Positions 6,874 through 17,945 of a stretch of DNA of 41,381 bases are shown here, piece by piece. Both the position numbers and the translations under genes were made by a program. Under the pieces are notes generated by a model. The model saw nothing but the letters and a program-made list of their open reading frames with translations, was not told the origin of the DNA and did no database searches. The first letter of the stretch is position 1; every line of letters begins with the position of its first letter. This stretch comes from Alphaproteobacteria bacterium (GTDB lineage Bacteria > Pseudomonadota > Alphaproteobacteria > Micavibrionales > Micavibrionaceae): positions 1-41,381 of the forward strand of contig JABAZY010000008.1 of the NCBI GenBank assembly GCA_018608245.1. Direction: 5' to 3'.

Positions 6874-8628
6874 TTACATTCTCTCTGGAACGTCTATACC
6901 AAGCAGAGATAAAATTAATTCAATCTGCGTAACACTGATTTGACTTAATTTTAAACGACTATTGCGTAAAGCTTCATTCTCTTCAGATAAAATATGGCAG
7001 TTACCATAGAAAGAACTAAACGCTTGCGATAATTTATAAACATGTTCACATAAATGATGTGGCGCATATGTACGCATCGTTAAATTAAGCGCATCAGGAA
7101 GTTCCGTTAACATTAACGCCAACGCACGATCCGCATCTTGAATAATAAGCGGTGCGCTCTCATCAAACTCACCCGCTTTTCTAAGAAGTGATTTAATACG
7201 TACAGCTTGATACAACAAATACGGCCCTGTTTTACCTTCAAAACTAGTCAAACGGTCTAAATCAAACACATAATTTGATGTCCGTTGATTTTGTAAGTCT
7301 GCAAACTTAATCGCCGCAATCGCCACTTTTTTGGCTATCTCACCACGCTCAACCTCATCGATGTCACTGGCTAAATTGGCTTCTTTCAAGCGCATCTGCG
7401 CCTTTTCAACGCCCATAGTGATTAAATCTTCCAACTTCATCACACCGCCAGCACGCGTCTTAAACGGTTTACCATCTGTGCCGTTCATCGTACCGAAACC
7501 CGCATGGGTCATCTCTACATTTTCAGGCACTAATTTTGCCTTATAGGCCGCGCGGAAAACTTGTTCAAAATGTAGTGCTTGGCGTTGATCAACCACATAG
7601 ACCATACGCGCCAAATCAAATTTTTCAACACGATCAACTATTGTGGCCAAATCTGTCGTGCCATACATTGCCGCCCCATCTGTTTTTAACAACAATAATG
7701 GCGGCATTTCTTTTTTGTCATCAGGATGCGTTACATCAATAATAGTCGCACCATTACTCATTTCGGTAAAGTCATCAGCTCTTAATTTTTCAACCATCGG
7801 TTCAATTAAATCTTGAACGGATGCCTCTCCCTGCCATAAATCAAAATGAACATTTAACGCCGCAAAGTTTTTCTTCATGCCCGCAATGGATACTTGGAAC
7901 ACTTTTTCCCACACACTAATATATGGATCTTGTTTATCCTGCAGAGCTTTTGTGATGCGTAACGCCTCAACCATAAAGGTTTCATCCGCCTTACACGCCG
8001 CAGAAGCCTTGGGATAGCGCTCGCTCATATCTTCAAACAAAGCATCACAATCCGCTTCGTTATTCAGATCAAGGTTCAAAATCCAGTCAATTTTTCCATC
8101 GCGTTCATAATCACTGAACAACATCCCCAAATGCGTACCCCAATCACCCAAATGAATATCACCATAAGTTTTATACCCAACGAATGAAAATATTCGCCGT
8201 AACGTATCGCCAATAATCGATGCACGCAAGTGCCCAACATGCATAGGTTTCGCAATATTTGGGCCACCATAATCAAATATAATTTCTTCTGCTGTATCAG
8301 GGGCATCAATACCAAAACGATTATCTTGGACAATGTCCGCTAGATATTCTTGCAAAAATTCATCTGTCACATTCAGGTTAATAAACCCAGGTCCTGCAAT
8401 CTCAATCTTTGAAAAAATTTCATTCTTAGATAAGACATCAACAATAACTTGCGCCACTTCACGTGGGTTTTTCTTAGCCACCTTCGCCGCCGCCATCGCG
8501 CCGTTACACTGAAACTGCGCCAAATCAGGGCGATCAGATACCCGCACAGCACCCAAATCCGCAGATAACTCACTCGCCTCAAATGCCTGCCCAACAATCC
8601 CCGATAATTTTTGTGATAATGATGTCAT
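6874..8628 (-). CDS. argS: Arginine--tRNA ligase
   Basis: The 584-residue class I synthetase attaches arginine to tRNA-Arg in the cytoplasm. It has an N-terminal Arg-tRNA-synthetase domain (about 1-95), then the catalytic Rossmann core with FDYGGPNIAKPMHVGHLR, in which HVGH (130-133) is the HIGH signature. The KMSKS loop is replaced by FKTRAGGVMKL, as is usual for many ArgRS. A C-terminal DALR anticodon-binding helical domain ends in LLGIDVPERM. The length is normal for bacterial ArgRS. Its stop codon abuts the stop of the convergent RAYT gene with no spacer. Upstream lie a small unknown gene and gyrB on the same strand, possibly one transcript. Confidence 0.97.
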   Translation of the reverse strand: MTSLSQKLSGIVGQAFEASELSADLGAVRVSDRPDLAQFQCNGAMAAAKVAKKNPREVAQVIVDVLSKNEIFSKIEIAGPGFINLNVTDEFLQEYLADIVQDNRFGIDAPDTAEEIIFDYGGPNIAKPMHVGHLRASIIGDTLRRIFSFVGYKTYGDIHLGDWGTHLGMLFSDYERDGKIDWILNLDLNNEADCDALFEDMSERYPKASAACKADETFMVEALRITKALQDKQDPYISVWEKVFQVSIAGMKKNFAALNVHFDLWQGEASVQDLIEPMVEKLRADDFTEMSNGATIIDVTHPDDKKEMPPLLLLKTDGAAMYGTTDLATIVDRVEKFDLARMVYVVDQRQALHFEQVFRAAYKAKLVPENVEMTHAGFGTMNGTDGKPFKTRAGGVMKLEDLITMGVEKAQMRLKEANLASDIDEVERGEIAKKVAIAAIKFADLQNQRTSNYVFDLDRLTSFEGKTGPYLLYQAVRIKSLLRKAGEFDESAPLIIQDADRALALMLTELPDALNLTMRTYAPHHLCEHVYKLSQAFSSFYGNCHILSEENEALRNSRLKLSQISVTQIELILSLLGIDVPERM

Positions 8629-8665
8629 CTTTATTCTCTGTAGGTATTAATAAAATTAGCTAACT

Positions 8666-9163
8666 TTACTGAGCTTTCAGCATCTTTAACTCTGGATGTT
8701 TTTCTAAGCCTAATATGTTTAATTCATAGTTATCTATATTCAATTCCAACAATGTTTTTTTAATTGCTTCTTGTGTAGCTTCTAATAAAATTGATTTTGA
8801 ATATTCCATCCCCTCTGGTATTTCAACATTTGAAACATCTAAAGTAATATATCTTCCTGAAGAGTTTTCACCTATTAAATCAAAAGACACTAACTTAATC
8901 TTACTTCTAGTTATAAGATTTTCATCTTCAAACTTTGCATCAACTTTATAACCTATAAGTTGAAAATGAAAGGGTCTAAATAATGCACTGATTTCTGTTT
9001 CAGGACTACTGGAATATGTTCCATATCCAATTTTAAAAAGTTCAGGCTGACTTTCTGATGTATAAATAATTGGAATATAAACAAATACAACATGATCTTG
9101 AGTTGCAGAACCATTACTTATTGATAAACATAGAACAAAAAATGTTAATATGAATAACTTCAT
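8666..9163 (-). CDS. Secreted or periplasmic protein of unknown function
   Basis: The 165-residue product begins with a clear signal peptide (KLFILTFFVLCLSISNGSA, cleavage likely near residue 20). The mature part is rich in beta-strand-forming residues (VVFVYIPIIY, ISALFRPFHFQLIGY) and ends in an amphipathic helix (EATQEAIKKTLLELNID). I do not recognise the family. The gene lies 5 bp after gyrB and 37 bp before argS, so it is probably expressed from the gyrB transcript. It is more AT-rich than its neighbours, which may point to later insertion between two housekeeping genes. Confidence 0.7.
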   Translation of the reverse strand: MKLFILTFFVLCLSISNGSATQDHVVFVYIPIIYTSESQPELFKIGYGTYSSSPETEISALFRPFHFQLIGYKVDAKFEDENLITRSKIKLVSFDLIGENSSGRYITLDVSNVEIPEGMEYSKSILLEATQEAIKKTLLELNIDNYELNILGLEKHPELKMLKAQ

Positions 9164-9168
9164 TGTTC

Positions 9169-11658
<2,490 letters not shown>

Positions 11659-11759
11659 TTATAATGTTTTATTTATAGCATTTTGAGAGCCAAACAGACA
11701 GTAAAAAAGCAATCTTTTTCACATTAAAAATTGTTTTATTTCAGTATGTTAGTATTTTT

Positions 11760-12638
11760 CTACAAAGATGATAAAACAACCAAAACAGCCGTAAAAAATA
11801 CAATCCCTAATCCAGGTAATATACGGCTATCATCTTGACGTCCAATGAGCTTATAAATGACCAAAACCCATAATGCAGAAGTGAACGATACCGCCGTTAC
11901 ATAAGCTGGATTTGACGATAAATCAAACGCAACAGTCGCTAGATAAATCAATAATGTTGAGAATATGGACGCTATAATACCTGCTTTTACTGTGACCTTA
12001 CTCATCACAAAGTCGCTACGGACAGCCTTAGAAAATTTATATAAAATCCCATACGTGATTACACCAATAAAGGACCCAATAAACAAATTAACCAACGCGG
12101 CACTTGAAAGCTCCGTTTGATCCATCGCCAATTTAATAAAAATCCCCCCGACTGGCAAAAGAAACAAAGCAGGCAGCAACGTCTTAAACGCCTTTGTACT
12201 CACCTCACACTTACGTAAAGATGAGGCACAATAAACAATTCCCACCAAACACAACATGATCCCCGCAGCCAGAACAGGTTTATCTACAAAATCTTTGACA
12301 GTCTCTATATCTAATAAAAGCCATATAAAAAATGTAATAATGGCGGTCAGTGGTAAAAAGCGCGTTAAAACGCCCGAACCATACTTTAAATTAACACTAA
12401 AAAGCATGATATCCGCTATCGGAAACATTATATAAGCAATAGCGCCATATAGATAAAAAAGAGGCTCAACTGGGAATTCAGCGAAGAGCACAAATGGTAA
12501 AAGCGTTAAAGCAGTACCACCACGAATGATCATCAAATAGCCAATGCCACCTTGCTTAAAATATTCGCTCGCCAAAAACATAAATGCACAGGCCAACGCG
12601 CTTCCCAAGGCGTAAAACGCCCATAAATATTCAACCAT
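11760..12638 (-). CDS. DMT-superfamily (EamA-like) membrane transporter
   Basis: The 292-residue protein is almost entirely hydrophobic, with about ten predicted membrane helices in two halves of five, the architecture of drug/metabolite transporters of the EamA kind. The substrate cannot be inferred. It starts 8 bp inside the end of recF on the same strand (ATG at 12638, recF stop at 12631), so it is translationally coupled to recF. This places a transporter between recF and gyrB, which are usually adjacent in dnaA-dnaN-recF-gyrB clusters. Another DMT protein is encoded at 34956-35930, but the two differ substantially. Confidence 0.8.
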   Translation of the reverse strand: MVEYLWAFYALGSALACAFMFLASEYFKQGGIGYLMIIRGGTALTLLPFVLFAEFPVEPLFYLYGAIAYIMFPIADIMLFSVNLKYGSGVLTRFLPLTAIITFFIWLLLDIETVKDFVDKPVLAAGIMLCLVGIVYCASSLRKCEVSTKAFKTLLPALFLLPVGGIFIKLAMDQTELSSAALVNLFIGSFIGVITYGILYKFSKAVRSDFVMSKVTVKAGIIASIFSTLLIYLATVAFDLSSNPAYVTAVSFTSALWVLVIYKLIGRQDDSRILPGLGIVFFTAVLVVLSSL

Positions 12639-13782
12639 TTAAAGCCCTTTTCATTGTGTTTTCATGTGTAATTTCCGCCTGCTCAACATTAAAATATTGC
12701 GCTTTTTCGGCGATAGACGAAAATAACACAGGGTCAGTACCTGTCATAAATACCTGTCCGCCCAACGCGGTTAAAATATCAAATAAAACAGCTCGGCGAT
12801 CCTCATCTAAATGGGCGGCAATTTCATCCAACAGCAAAATTGGTGGCGCCCCTCTTTCCGCGCTCATTAATTGTGCATGCGCCAAAATAATGCCGATTAA
12901 TAATGCCTTTTGCTCTCCCGTTGAACATTGTGATGCAGGCATGTTTTTGTCGATGTAAATAACATTTAAATCGCTTTTATGCGGTCCTGTTGCCGCGCCA
13001 CCTGTGCGCCCATCTTGTGCGCGAGATTGTTGCAACTGATAAGTAAACATTTTTTCAACTTCTAAAGCTGGCGTATTTTGTAATAATTCCTCAATCGTAC
13101 CCTTTGCCTGCAACAATACTTTGGGGAAATATTGCGCCTGTATTTTATCAATGTGATCGCATGTATTTTGAAGTTTGCTCACAAAATCCAGTCTAGCTGC
13201 CGCAATCGCCACACCCGTTTCCGCCATCTGCGCCTCAAGCCCTGTTACCCAAGCGCCATCAACGCTCTCTTCTTGAAGCAATTTTGAACGCTGACGCAAC
13301 GCATTTTCATACCGCCTAACCCGCCCAGAATGTCCAGAATCAAAGGAGAAAATTAGCCGATCTAAAAACTGCCGACGTGCCGACGCGCCTTCAATAAATA
13401 GTCGATCCATTTGCGGCGTCAGCCAAAGACACGACAGATAATCTGATAGCGCAATTTGCCCACGCGCCGTTACACCATTAATACGCACAATACGTTTTTC
13501 AATTTTGGGATCTAGCCCAGTGCCAATTTTGACAGTGCCACCAGTCGTTTCAATTTTTCCCGATAGCGCCCACGGCGTCCCAGAATCTTGGCGTTGCATC
13601 TCACCAACAGGTACACTCCGCAAACCCCGTCCAGGCACAAACATAGAAATAGCCTCGAGCACATTTGTTTTACCAGCCCCATTTGGCCCACACAAAACAA
13701 CAAGACCCGAGGTTAACCCCTCAAGCCGTGCCTGTTCATAACAGCGAAAATGTTGAATATCTAGAAGCGATAAATAAGACAC
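12631..13782 (-). CDS. recF: DNA replication and repair protein RecF
   Basis: This 383-residue SMC-like ATPase acts in RecFOR-dependent gap repair. The N-terminus LSLLDIQHFRCYEQ leads to Walker A GPNGAGKT (32-39). The C-terminal signature and Walker B are STGEQKALLIGIILAHA and PILLLDEIAAHLD. The length is usual. It starts at a GTG 12 bp after the dnaN stop. No other start exists, because the dnaN stop lies in the same frame; the AGGGG before GTG is unusually close (one base). It overlaps the downstream transporter gene by 8 bp. Confidence 0.95.
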   Translation of the reverse strand: MSYLSLLDIQHFRCYEQARLEGLTSGLVVLCGPNGAGKTNVLEAISMFVPGRGLRSVPVGEMQRQDSGTPWALSGKIETTGGTVKIGTGLDPKIEKRIVRINGVTARGQIALSDYLSCLWLTPQMDRLFIEGASARRQFLDRLIFSFDSGHSGRVRRYENALRQRSKLLQEESVDGAWVTGLEAQMAETGVAIAAARLDFVSKLQNTCDHIDKIQAQYFPKVLLQAKGTIEELLQNTPALEVEKMFTYQLQQSRAQDGRTGGAATGPHKSDLNVIYIDKNMPASQCSTGEQKALLIGIILAHAQLMSAERGAPPILLLDEIAAHLDEDRRAVLFDILTALGGQVFMTGTDPVLFSSIAEKAQYFNVEQAEITHENTMKRALNG

Positions 13783-13794
13783 GCCCCTGCCAGA

Positions 13795-14910
13795 TTACAC
13801 ACGCAAAGGCATCAAAACATATAGTGATGATGTATCGCCTGTGTCCTCGATAATAGTTGGGCTTGCAGAATCCATCAACGTCATACGGCAACCATCACCT
13901 TCTATTTGGCCTGTAATATCAAGCAAATAACGGGCATTAAAGCCAATCTCGATATTATCATTACCATTAATTTCAAGGTCCTCAGTCGCACTTCCTGCCT
14001 CAGGAGAGCTTGCAGAAATTGTCATCTGCTTACCTTCGAAAGTAATCTTAATCGCACGTGATTTACCATCAGAAATGGTTGATACACGGTCAATAGCGCT
14101 CGTAAATAATTTCGGGCTCACCTCAACAACTTTGTCATTACCTTGCGGGATAACACGTTGATAATCTGGAAATGTTCCGTCAATTAATTTAGACGTCAGC
14201 ACAATATGATCAAAGCTAAAGCGGATCTTACTTTCTGACATACTGATCTGAATAGAATCGCCTGCTTCTTCAACAAGCTTACGAATTTCAGCCACGGCCT
14301 TACGTGGTAAAATCACGCCAGGCATTTCTTCAGCACCAGCAGGAAGGGGCATTTCAAAACGTGCCAAACGGTGACCATCAGTCGCCACTGCACGCAAAAC
14401 TTTTACATTTTGATTTTCTGCCGCGTGAATATAAATACCATTTAGGTAGTACCTAGTTTCTTCAGTCGACATCGCAAATTTAGTGCGGTCAATCAATGCG
14501 CGTAAATCATTCGCAGGAAGCGTGAAACTCACAGGCAAATCACCTTTACCAATTTCTGGAAAATCAGCCACTGGTAAACAAGCAAGTTTAAAGTTCGAAC
14601 GACCAGCCTTCACACTCATTTGGTTACCACTATCATCTAACGTCACTTCAATATCGTTGTCATCAGATAATTTCTTCACAATATCAAACAACGTGCCCGC
14701 AGGTGCCGTTGTTGCACCAGCAGTATCCACTTTCGCAGGAACAGATTCGTTAATTTCAATATCCATATCGGTCGTTGATAGCGTCAAAATGCCATCTTCA
14801 GCCTTCATCGCAACGTTAGATAGGATCGGAATAGTGTTTCTCTTCTCCACGGCGCTTTGTACGTGGTTTAAACAACGGAGAAAAGTGGCACGGTCAATGC
14901 TGAATTTCAT
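13795..14910 (-). CDS. dnaN: DNA polymerase III beta subunit (sliding clamp)
   Basis: The 371-residue protein is the ring-shaped processivity clamp. Three repeated clamp domains are visible, starting MKFSIDRATFLRCLNHVQSAVEKR, with NGIYIH and AVATDGHRLARFEMPLP in domain two and the C-terminal SLYVLMPLRV clamp end. I chose the ATG at 14910 over an in-frame TTG at 14916, because AGGA lies 7 bp upstream of the ATG. A terminator follows dnaA and a promoter-like sequence lies in between, so dnaN and recF are probably transcribed separately from dnaA. Confidence 0.96.
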   Translation of the reverse strand: MKFSIDRATFLRCLNHVQSAVEKRNTIPILSNVAMKAEDGILTLSTTDMDIEINESVPAKVDTAGATTAPAGTLFDIVKKLSDDNDIEVTLDDSGNQMSVKAGRSNFKLACLPVADFPEIGKGDLPVSFTLPANDLRALIDRTKFAMSTEETRYYLNGIYIHAAENQNVKVLRAVATDGHRLARFEMPLPAGAEEMPGVILPRKAVAEIRKLVEEAGDSIQISMSESKIRFSFDHIVLTSKLIDGTFPDYQRVIPQGNDKVVEVSPKLFTSAIDRVSTISDGKSRAIKITFEGKQMTISASSPEAGSATEDLEINGNDNIEIGFNARYLLDITGQIEGDGCRMTLMDSASPTIIEDTGDTSSLYVLMPLRV

Positions 14911-14950
14911 AATCAAATCCTAATTAAATGTGTGTGTTAGATATGTTAAC

Positions 14951-14979
14951 TATTAAGAATCAGAATATAGCAATTACAA
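14951..14979 (-). promoter_or_regulatory. Candidate dnaN-recF promoter
   Basis: Minus-strand TTGTAA (14974-14979) and TTAATA (14951-14956) are separated by 17 bp, about 40 bp upstream of the dnaN ATG and just after the dnaA terminator. The hexamers are only moderate matches to sigma-70. Confidence 0.4.
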
Positions 14980-15025
14980 GGGCTCAAGCCAAATGATTTC
15001 TAAGGGTTTCAGCGTAGTTTCCCCA

Positions 15026-15055
15026 TAATAAAAAAGGAGCCAATTGGCTCCTTTT
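15026..15055 (-). terminator. Rho-independent terminator after dnaA
   Basis: A 10-bp perfect stem AAAAGGAGCC / GGCTCCTTTT (15032-15041 and 15046-15055) with an AATT loop is followed on the minus strand by a T-rich run. It lies 27 bp beyond the dnaA stop and separates dnaA from dnaN. Confidence 0.9.
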
Positions 15056-15081
15056 CTGTATTCTTGTATCTAGTTTAAAAA

Positions 15082-16518
15082 TCAACCAGTTAGCGCACGG
15101 CGTAGAACTTCTACATCTTGAGCAAATGATGCGTCATCACCTGTCAATTCTTCAATCTTACGCACAGCATGCATCACTGTTGTGTGATCACGTCCGCCGA
15201 ATTTACGGCCAATCTCTGGCAATGAGCGTGCAGTCAGCTGTTTTGCCAAATACATAGCAACCTGTCTTGGACGAGCCACTTGGCGCGCACGACGGGCAGA
15301 ATGCATGTCTGATAGGCGGATATTGTAGTGTTCAGCCACTTTACGTTGAATTTCATCAATCGTGATACGACGATCATGTGAGCGTAGAAGGTCTTGTAAG
15401 ACTTCCTGCGTGCTTTCCAACGTAATCGGGTTCTTACTCACATCAGCATGCGCCACAATACGGTTTAGCGCACCTTCTAACTCACGAATATTTGACGTTA
15501 CTTTAAGGGCTAAGAACTCAAGCACTGCATTTGGCACATCGGCTTGTAATTGATCGCGTTTTGCCTGAACAATGCCTAAACGAAGCTCATATGTGCTTGG
15601 TTGAATATCAGCCACCAAGCCCCACGCAAGACGTGATCTTAGACGCTCATCAACACCTGTTAAATCACTTGGTGCTTTATCAGCAGAGATAATGATTTGT
15701 TTGTTTTGATCAACAAGCGCATTGAATGTGTGAAAGAACTCTTCTTGTGTAGATTCTTTACCAGCGATAAATTGAATATCATCAATCATAAGCACATCAA
15801 CGCTACGGAAAAATTCTTTGAATGCCATTGTTTCATTGGCACGTAACGCTTTTACAAACTGATACATGAATTTCTCAGCTGATAAATATAGAACGCGTTT
15901 ATTTGGTGCTTGCTCAGAAATCATTTTTGCAATGGCGTGCATTAGATGGGTCTTACCCAAACCAACACCACCATAAATAAATAATGGATTAAACGGCACT
16001 TTTGCACTTTCAACCACACGACGCGCTGCGGCATGTGCCAATGCATTTGGCTTACCAACGACAAAGCTTTCAAACGTAAAACGCTCATCAAGTGGTGACG
16101 CAATATCAAGATCATCAATTAGGATTTTTTTATTGCCATTGGCTTTTTTATTTTTTTCTTCTGGCACATCATCTTGTGGCATTGTAGCGCTTTGGATTAC
16201 AACGATTTCAAGGCGTTTGATGTCTGCATTTTTTTCAATGCACATTTCAAGAATACGTTTTGAATAATGTGTTTGGATCCAGTCTTTCATAAAACGTGTA
16301 GGAACAGAAACTTCTAATGTACCATGGTAAGATGCTTGAAGCGTTAGAGGCTTTAACCAACTGCGAAAAACAGCTTCGCCAAATTCTCCACGTAAAGCTT
16401 TATGAACTAATTTCCAAGCACTAATAACTTCTGGTGACGGCGTTAACGTTTCTGCGCTGTAGTCTTTCACCTCATTATTATTAAGGTCAATAGCTTTACT
16501 TATTCCATTCTTCGACAT
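15082..16518 (-). CDS. dnaA: Chromosomal replication initiator protein DnaA
   Basis: The 478-residue protein binds DnaA boxes and opens the replication origin. Domain I (about 25-105) has the EAVFRSWLKPL motif. A short charged linker follows, then the AAA+ domain with Walker A GGVGLGKTHL and Walker B VLMIDDIQFIAGK. The C-terminal DNA-binding domain IV carries the signature GRDHTTVMHAVRKIE. The length is normal for alphaproteobacteria. ATG at 16518 is the natural start. A strong terminator follows the gene, and a 655-bp AT-rich gap with DnaA-box-like sites lies upstream. Confidence 0.97.
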   Translation of the reverse strand: MSKNGISKAIDLNNNEVKDYSAETLTPSPEVISAWKLVHKALRGEFGEAVFRSWLKPLTLQASYHGTLEVSVPTRFMKDWIQTHYSKRILEMCIEKNADIKRLEIVVIQSATMPQDDVPEEKNKKANGNKKILIDDLDIASPLDERFTFESFVVGKPNALAHAAARRVVESAKVPFNPLFIYGGVGLGKTHLMHAIAKMISEQAPNKRVLYLSAEKFMYQFVKALRANETMAFKEFFRSVDVLMIDDIQFIAGKESTQEEFFHTFNALVDQNKQIIISADKAPSDLTGVDERLRSRLAWGLVADIQPSTYELRLGIVQAKRDQLQADVPNAVLEFLALKVTSNIRELEGALNRIVAHADVSKNPITLESTQEVLQDLLRSHDRRITIDEIQRKVAEHYNIRLSDMHSARRARQVARPRQVAMYLAKQLTARSLPEIGRKFGGRDHTTVMHAVRKIEELTGDDASFAQDVEVLRRALTG

Positions 16519-17100
16519 CTACTTTTTTCTCCACTCAATGTTAACTGTTAAACACACGCAATAAGACAACAGAACGCAACCGCAAGAAATGAGTTTCTTA
16601 CGTTTTTTCATGTGCTTTATAGCGAATTAATAAAAAGTTTTTATTTAAAATATATATGACGACCGTCTTATATGATTTCAAATTCCACTTCATAAATTAC
16701 CATTTAAAAAATGATAAAGATCTTTAAACCAGATCATGATTAGTTTTTAAAAAAACTATTGGGAAAATCCCCTCCAAATCATGTTCAACTTTTAGGATTT
16801 ATTTTCAAAGCTCCACAAAGTTGTTCACAACAAAAATGACCTTATACAGGTTTTTTTTTAGACGCAATGGCAATATGAGTAAAAAAGTGAAAATAAATTT
16901 TGAAAAAAAACTAGACATTGATTCTAAACAAAAATTTATATACGGCGCTTTACAAAAGAAATAAAATTTCTTTTTTTTACTTTTTTTATGTTCCTCAAAA
17001 TCCTTGTCAGTGATTTTTCTTATCGCCTTTATTCACAACGGTTTCGACCTATAATGCACAAATTATAACTATAAAAAATTTTAGGGAAATTGAATCAACC
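16519..17100. other. Candidate replication origin (oriC) region
   Basis: A long gene-free, very AT-rich gap between dnaA and rpsT contains a perfect DnaA box TTATTCACA (17029-17037), near boxes TTGTTCACA (16821-16829) and TAATGCACA (17052-17060), AGATCT-containing sequence near 16728, a perfect palindrome TAGTTTTT-AA-AAAAACTA (16741-16758), long A/T tracts, and GANTC sites (16920 and 17092) of the kind methylated by CcrM in alphaproteobacteria. These are typical origin ingredients, but some alphaproteobacteria place oriC elsewhere (near hemE in Caulobacter). The dnaA promoter must also lie here. Confidence 0.45.
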
Positions 17101-17114
17101 ATAGGTAAAAAAAA

Positions 17115-17147
17115 GACAAAAAAAAGCGCAGATAAAATCTGCGCTTT
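17115..17147 (-). terminator. Rho-independent terminator after rpsT
   Basis: On the minus strand, stem AAAGCGCAGAT / ATCTGCGCTTT (17137-17147 and 17123-17133) with a 3-nt loop is followed by a long T run. It lies 26 bp after the rpsT stop and insulates the candidate origin from rpsT transcription. Confidence 0.92.
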
Positions 17148-17173
17148 CTAAAATACCTTGAACAGATAAATTC

Positions 17174-17437
17174 TTATTTAATCGCTTTAACACGTGCTGA
17201 TAAACGAGAAAGTTTTCTAGCACCTGTGTTCTTATGCATAATTCCTTTTGCAACACCGCGTTGAATTTCTGGTTGTGCAACTCTCAAAGCTTCTTGAGCT
17301 TCTTTTGCATTACCTTCTAATAAAGCAGCTTCTACTTTTTTGATGAAAGTACGGATACGACTACGACGGTTGTTATTAATAACAGCGCGACGGTCATTAC
17401 GACGAATTCTTGTTTGAGCGGACTTATGATTAGCCAT
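17174..17437 (-). CDS. rpsT: 30S ribosomal protein S20
   Basis: The 87-residue basic protein matches bS20: N-terminus [18 protein letters not shown], a central helix and the C-terminal [23 protein letters not shown]20 binds 16S rRNA early in 30S assembly. The position next to dnaA is common in alphaproteobacteria. It is monocistronic, with a strong terminator behind it and a 118-bp upstream gap (17438-17555) that should hold its promoter. Confidence 0.97.
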   Translation of the reverse strand: MANHKSAQTRIRRNDRRAVINNNRRSRIRTFIKKVEAALLEGNAKEAQEALRVAQPEIQRGVAKGIMHKNTGARKLSRLSARVKAIK

Positions 17438-17555
17438 TTCTTTAACTCTTTTCTCTATTGATATGGTTATTCTTAAATTATGCTGTGTTTTACGTCTTCA
17501 AGGGGCATTTTGTCAAGCAAGAAACACCCTAAATCTGTGAAAATCTGTTCTTTCC

Positions 17556-17945
17556 CTATACTGGGCGCAATAAAAAGCGAATAATAAGTCCAGAATTGCT
17601 GGCGTTTCGCCCTTCTTCAGCACTTTCTTCATGGGTTATCTCCAATAATTCCCCTTCACGTGCATATTTATTAGGGGCGACAGCTTTCCAGCCCATTTGA
17701 AGCAAACTTTCCTTATAAAACAAAGTGATAGCATCCCAATTCCCATTTGGTGCATACGCCATACTTTGGGAGATACGCCCCTCTGGCTTATCATAGCTCA
17801 TCGCTTGCTCAGGCAGCGCAACCAACCCTGCCATCACGGGCACATCATATAATTCATCAAAGAACCGCGTTTCCTGCGCTAAAGCACGCTCAGCGCTTAA
17901 AATAAGCAGGATAAATGTCACTATATATAAGTAATGCTTCATCAT
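17556..17945 (-). CDS. Small exported protein of unknown function, coupled to mutM
   Basis: The 129-residue product starts MMKHYLYIVTFILLILSAERALA, a clear signal peptide cleaved after ALA. The mature domain has a pattern (GRISQSMAYAPNGNWDAITLFYKESLLQMGWK) seen in small periplasmic proteins that compare an expected and observed quantity, but I cannot name the family. I start it at 17945, because that ATG overlaps the mutM stop as ATGA, a classic coupling junction; a longer in-frame extension upstream would lie inside mutM. It is therefore the last gene of the 265-aa-protein/mutM operon. Confidence 0.75.
   Translation of the reverse strand: MMKHYLYIVTFILLILSAERALAQETRFFDELYDVPVMAGLVALPEQAMSYDKPEGRISQSMAYAPNGNWDAITLFYKESLLQMGWKAVAPNKYAREGELLEITHEESAEEGRNASNSGLIIRFLLRPV

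Noticed and set aside
14911-14916. TTG start giving dnaN two extra residues
   Set aside because: The ATG six bases downstream has AGGA at a good distance and matches the family N-terminus.
16741-16758. AT-only palindrome as a terminator
   Set aside because: The stem is composed almost wholly of A-T pairs and lies in the candidate origin; too weak to be a terminator call.
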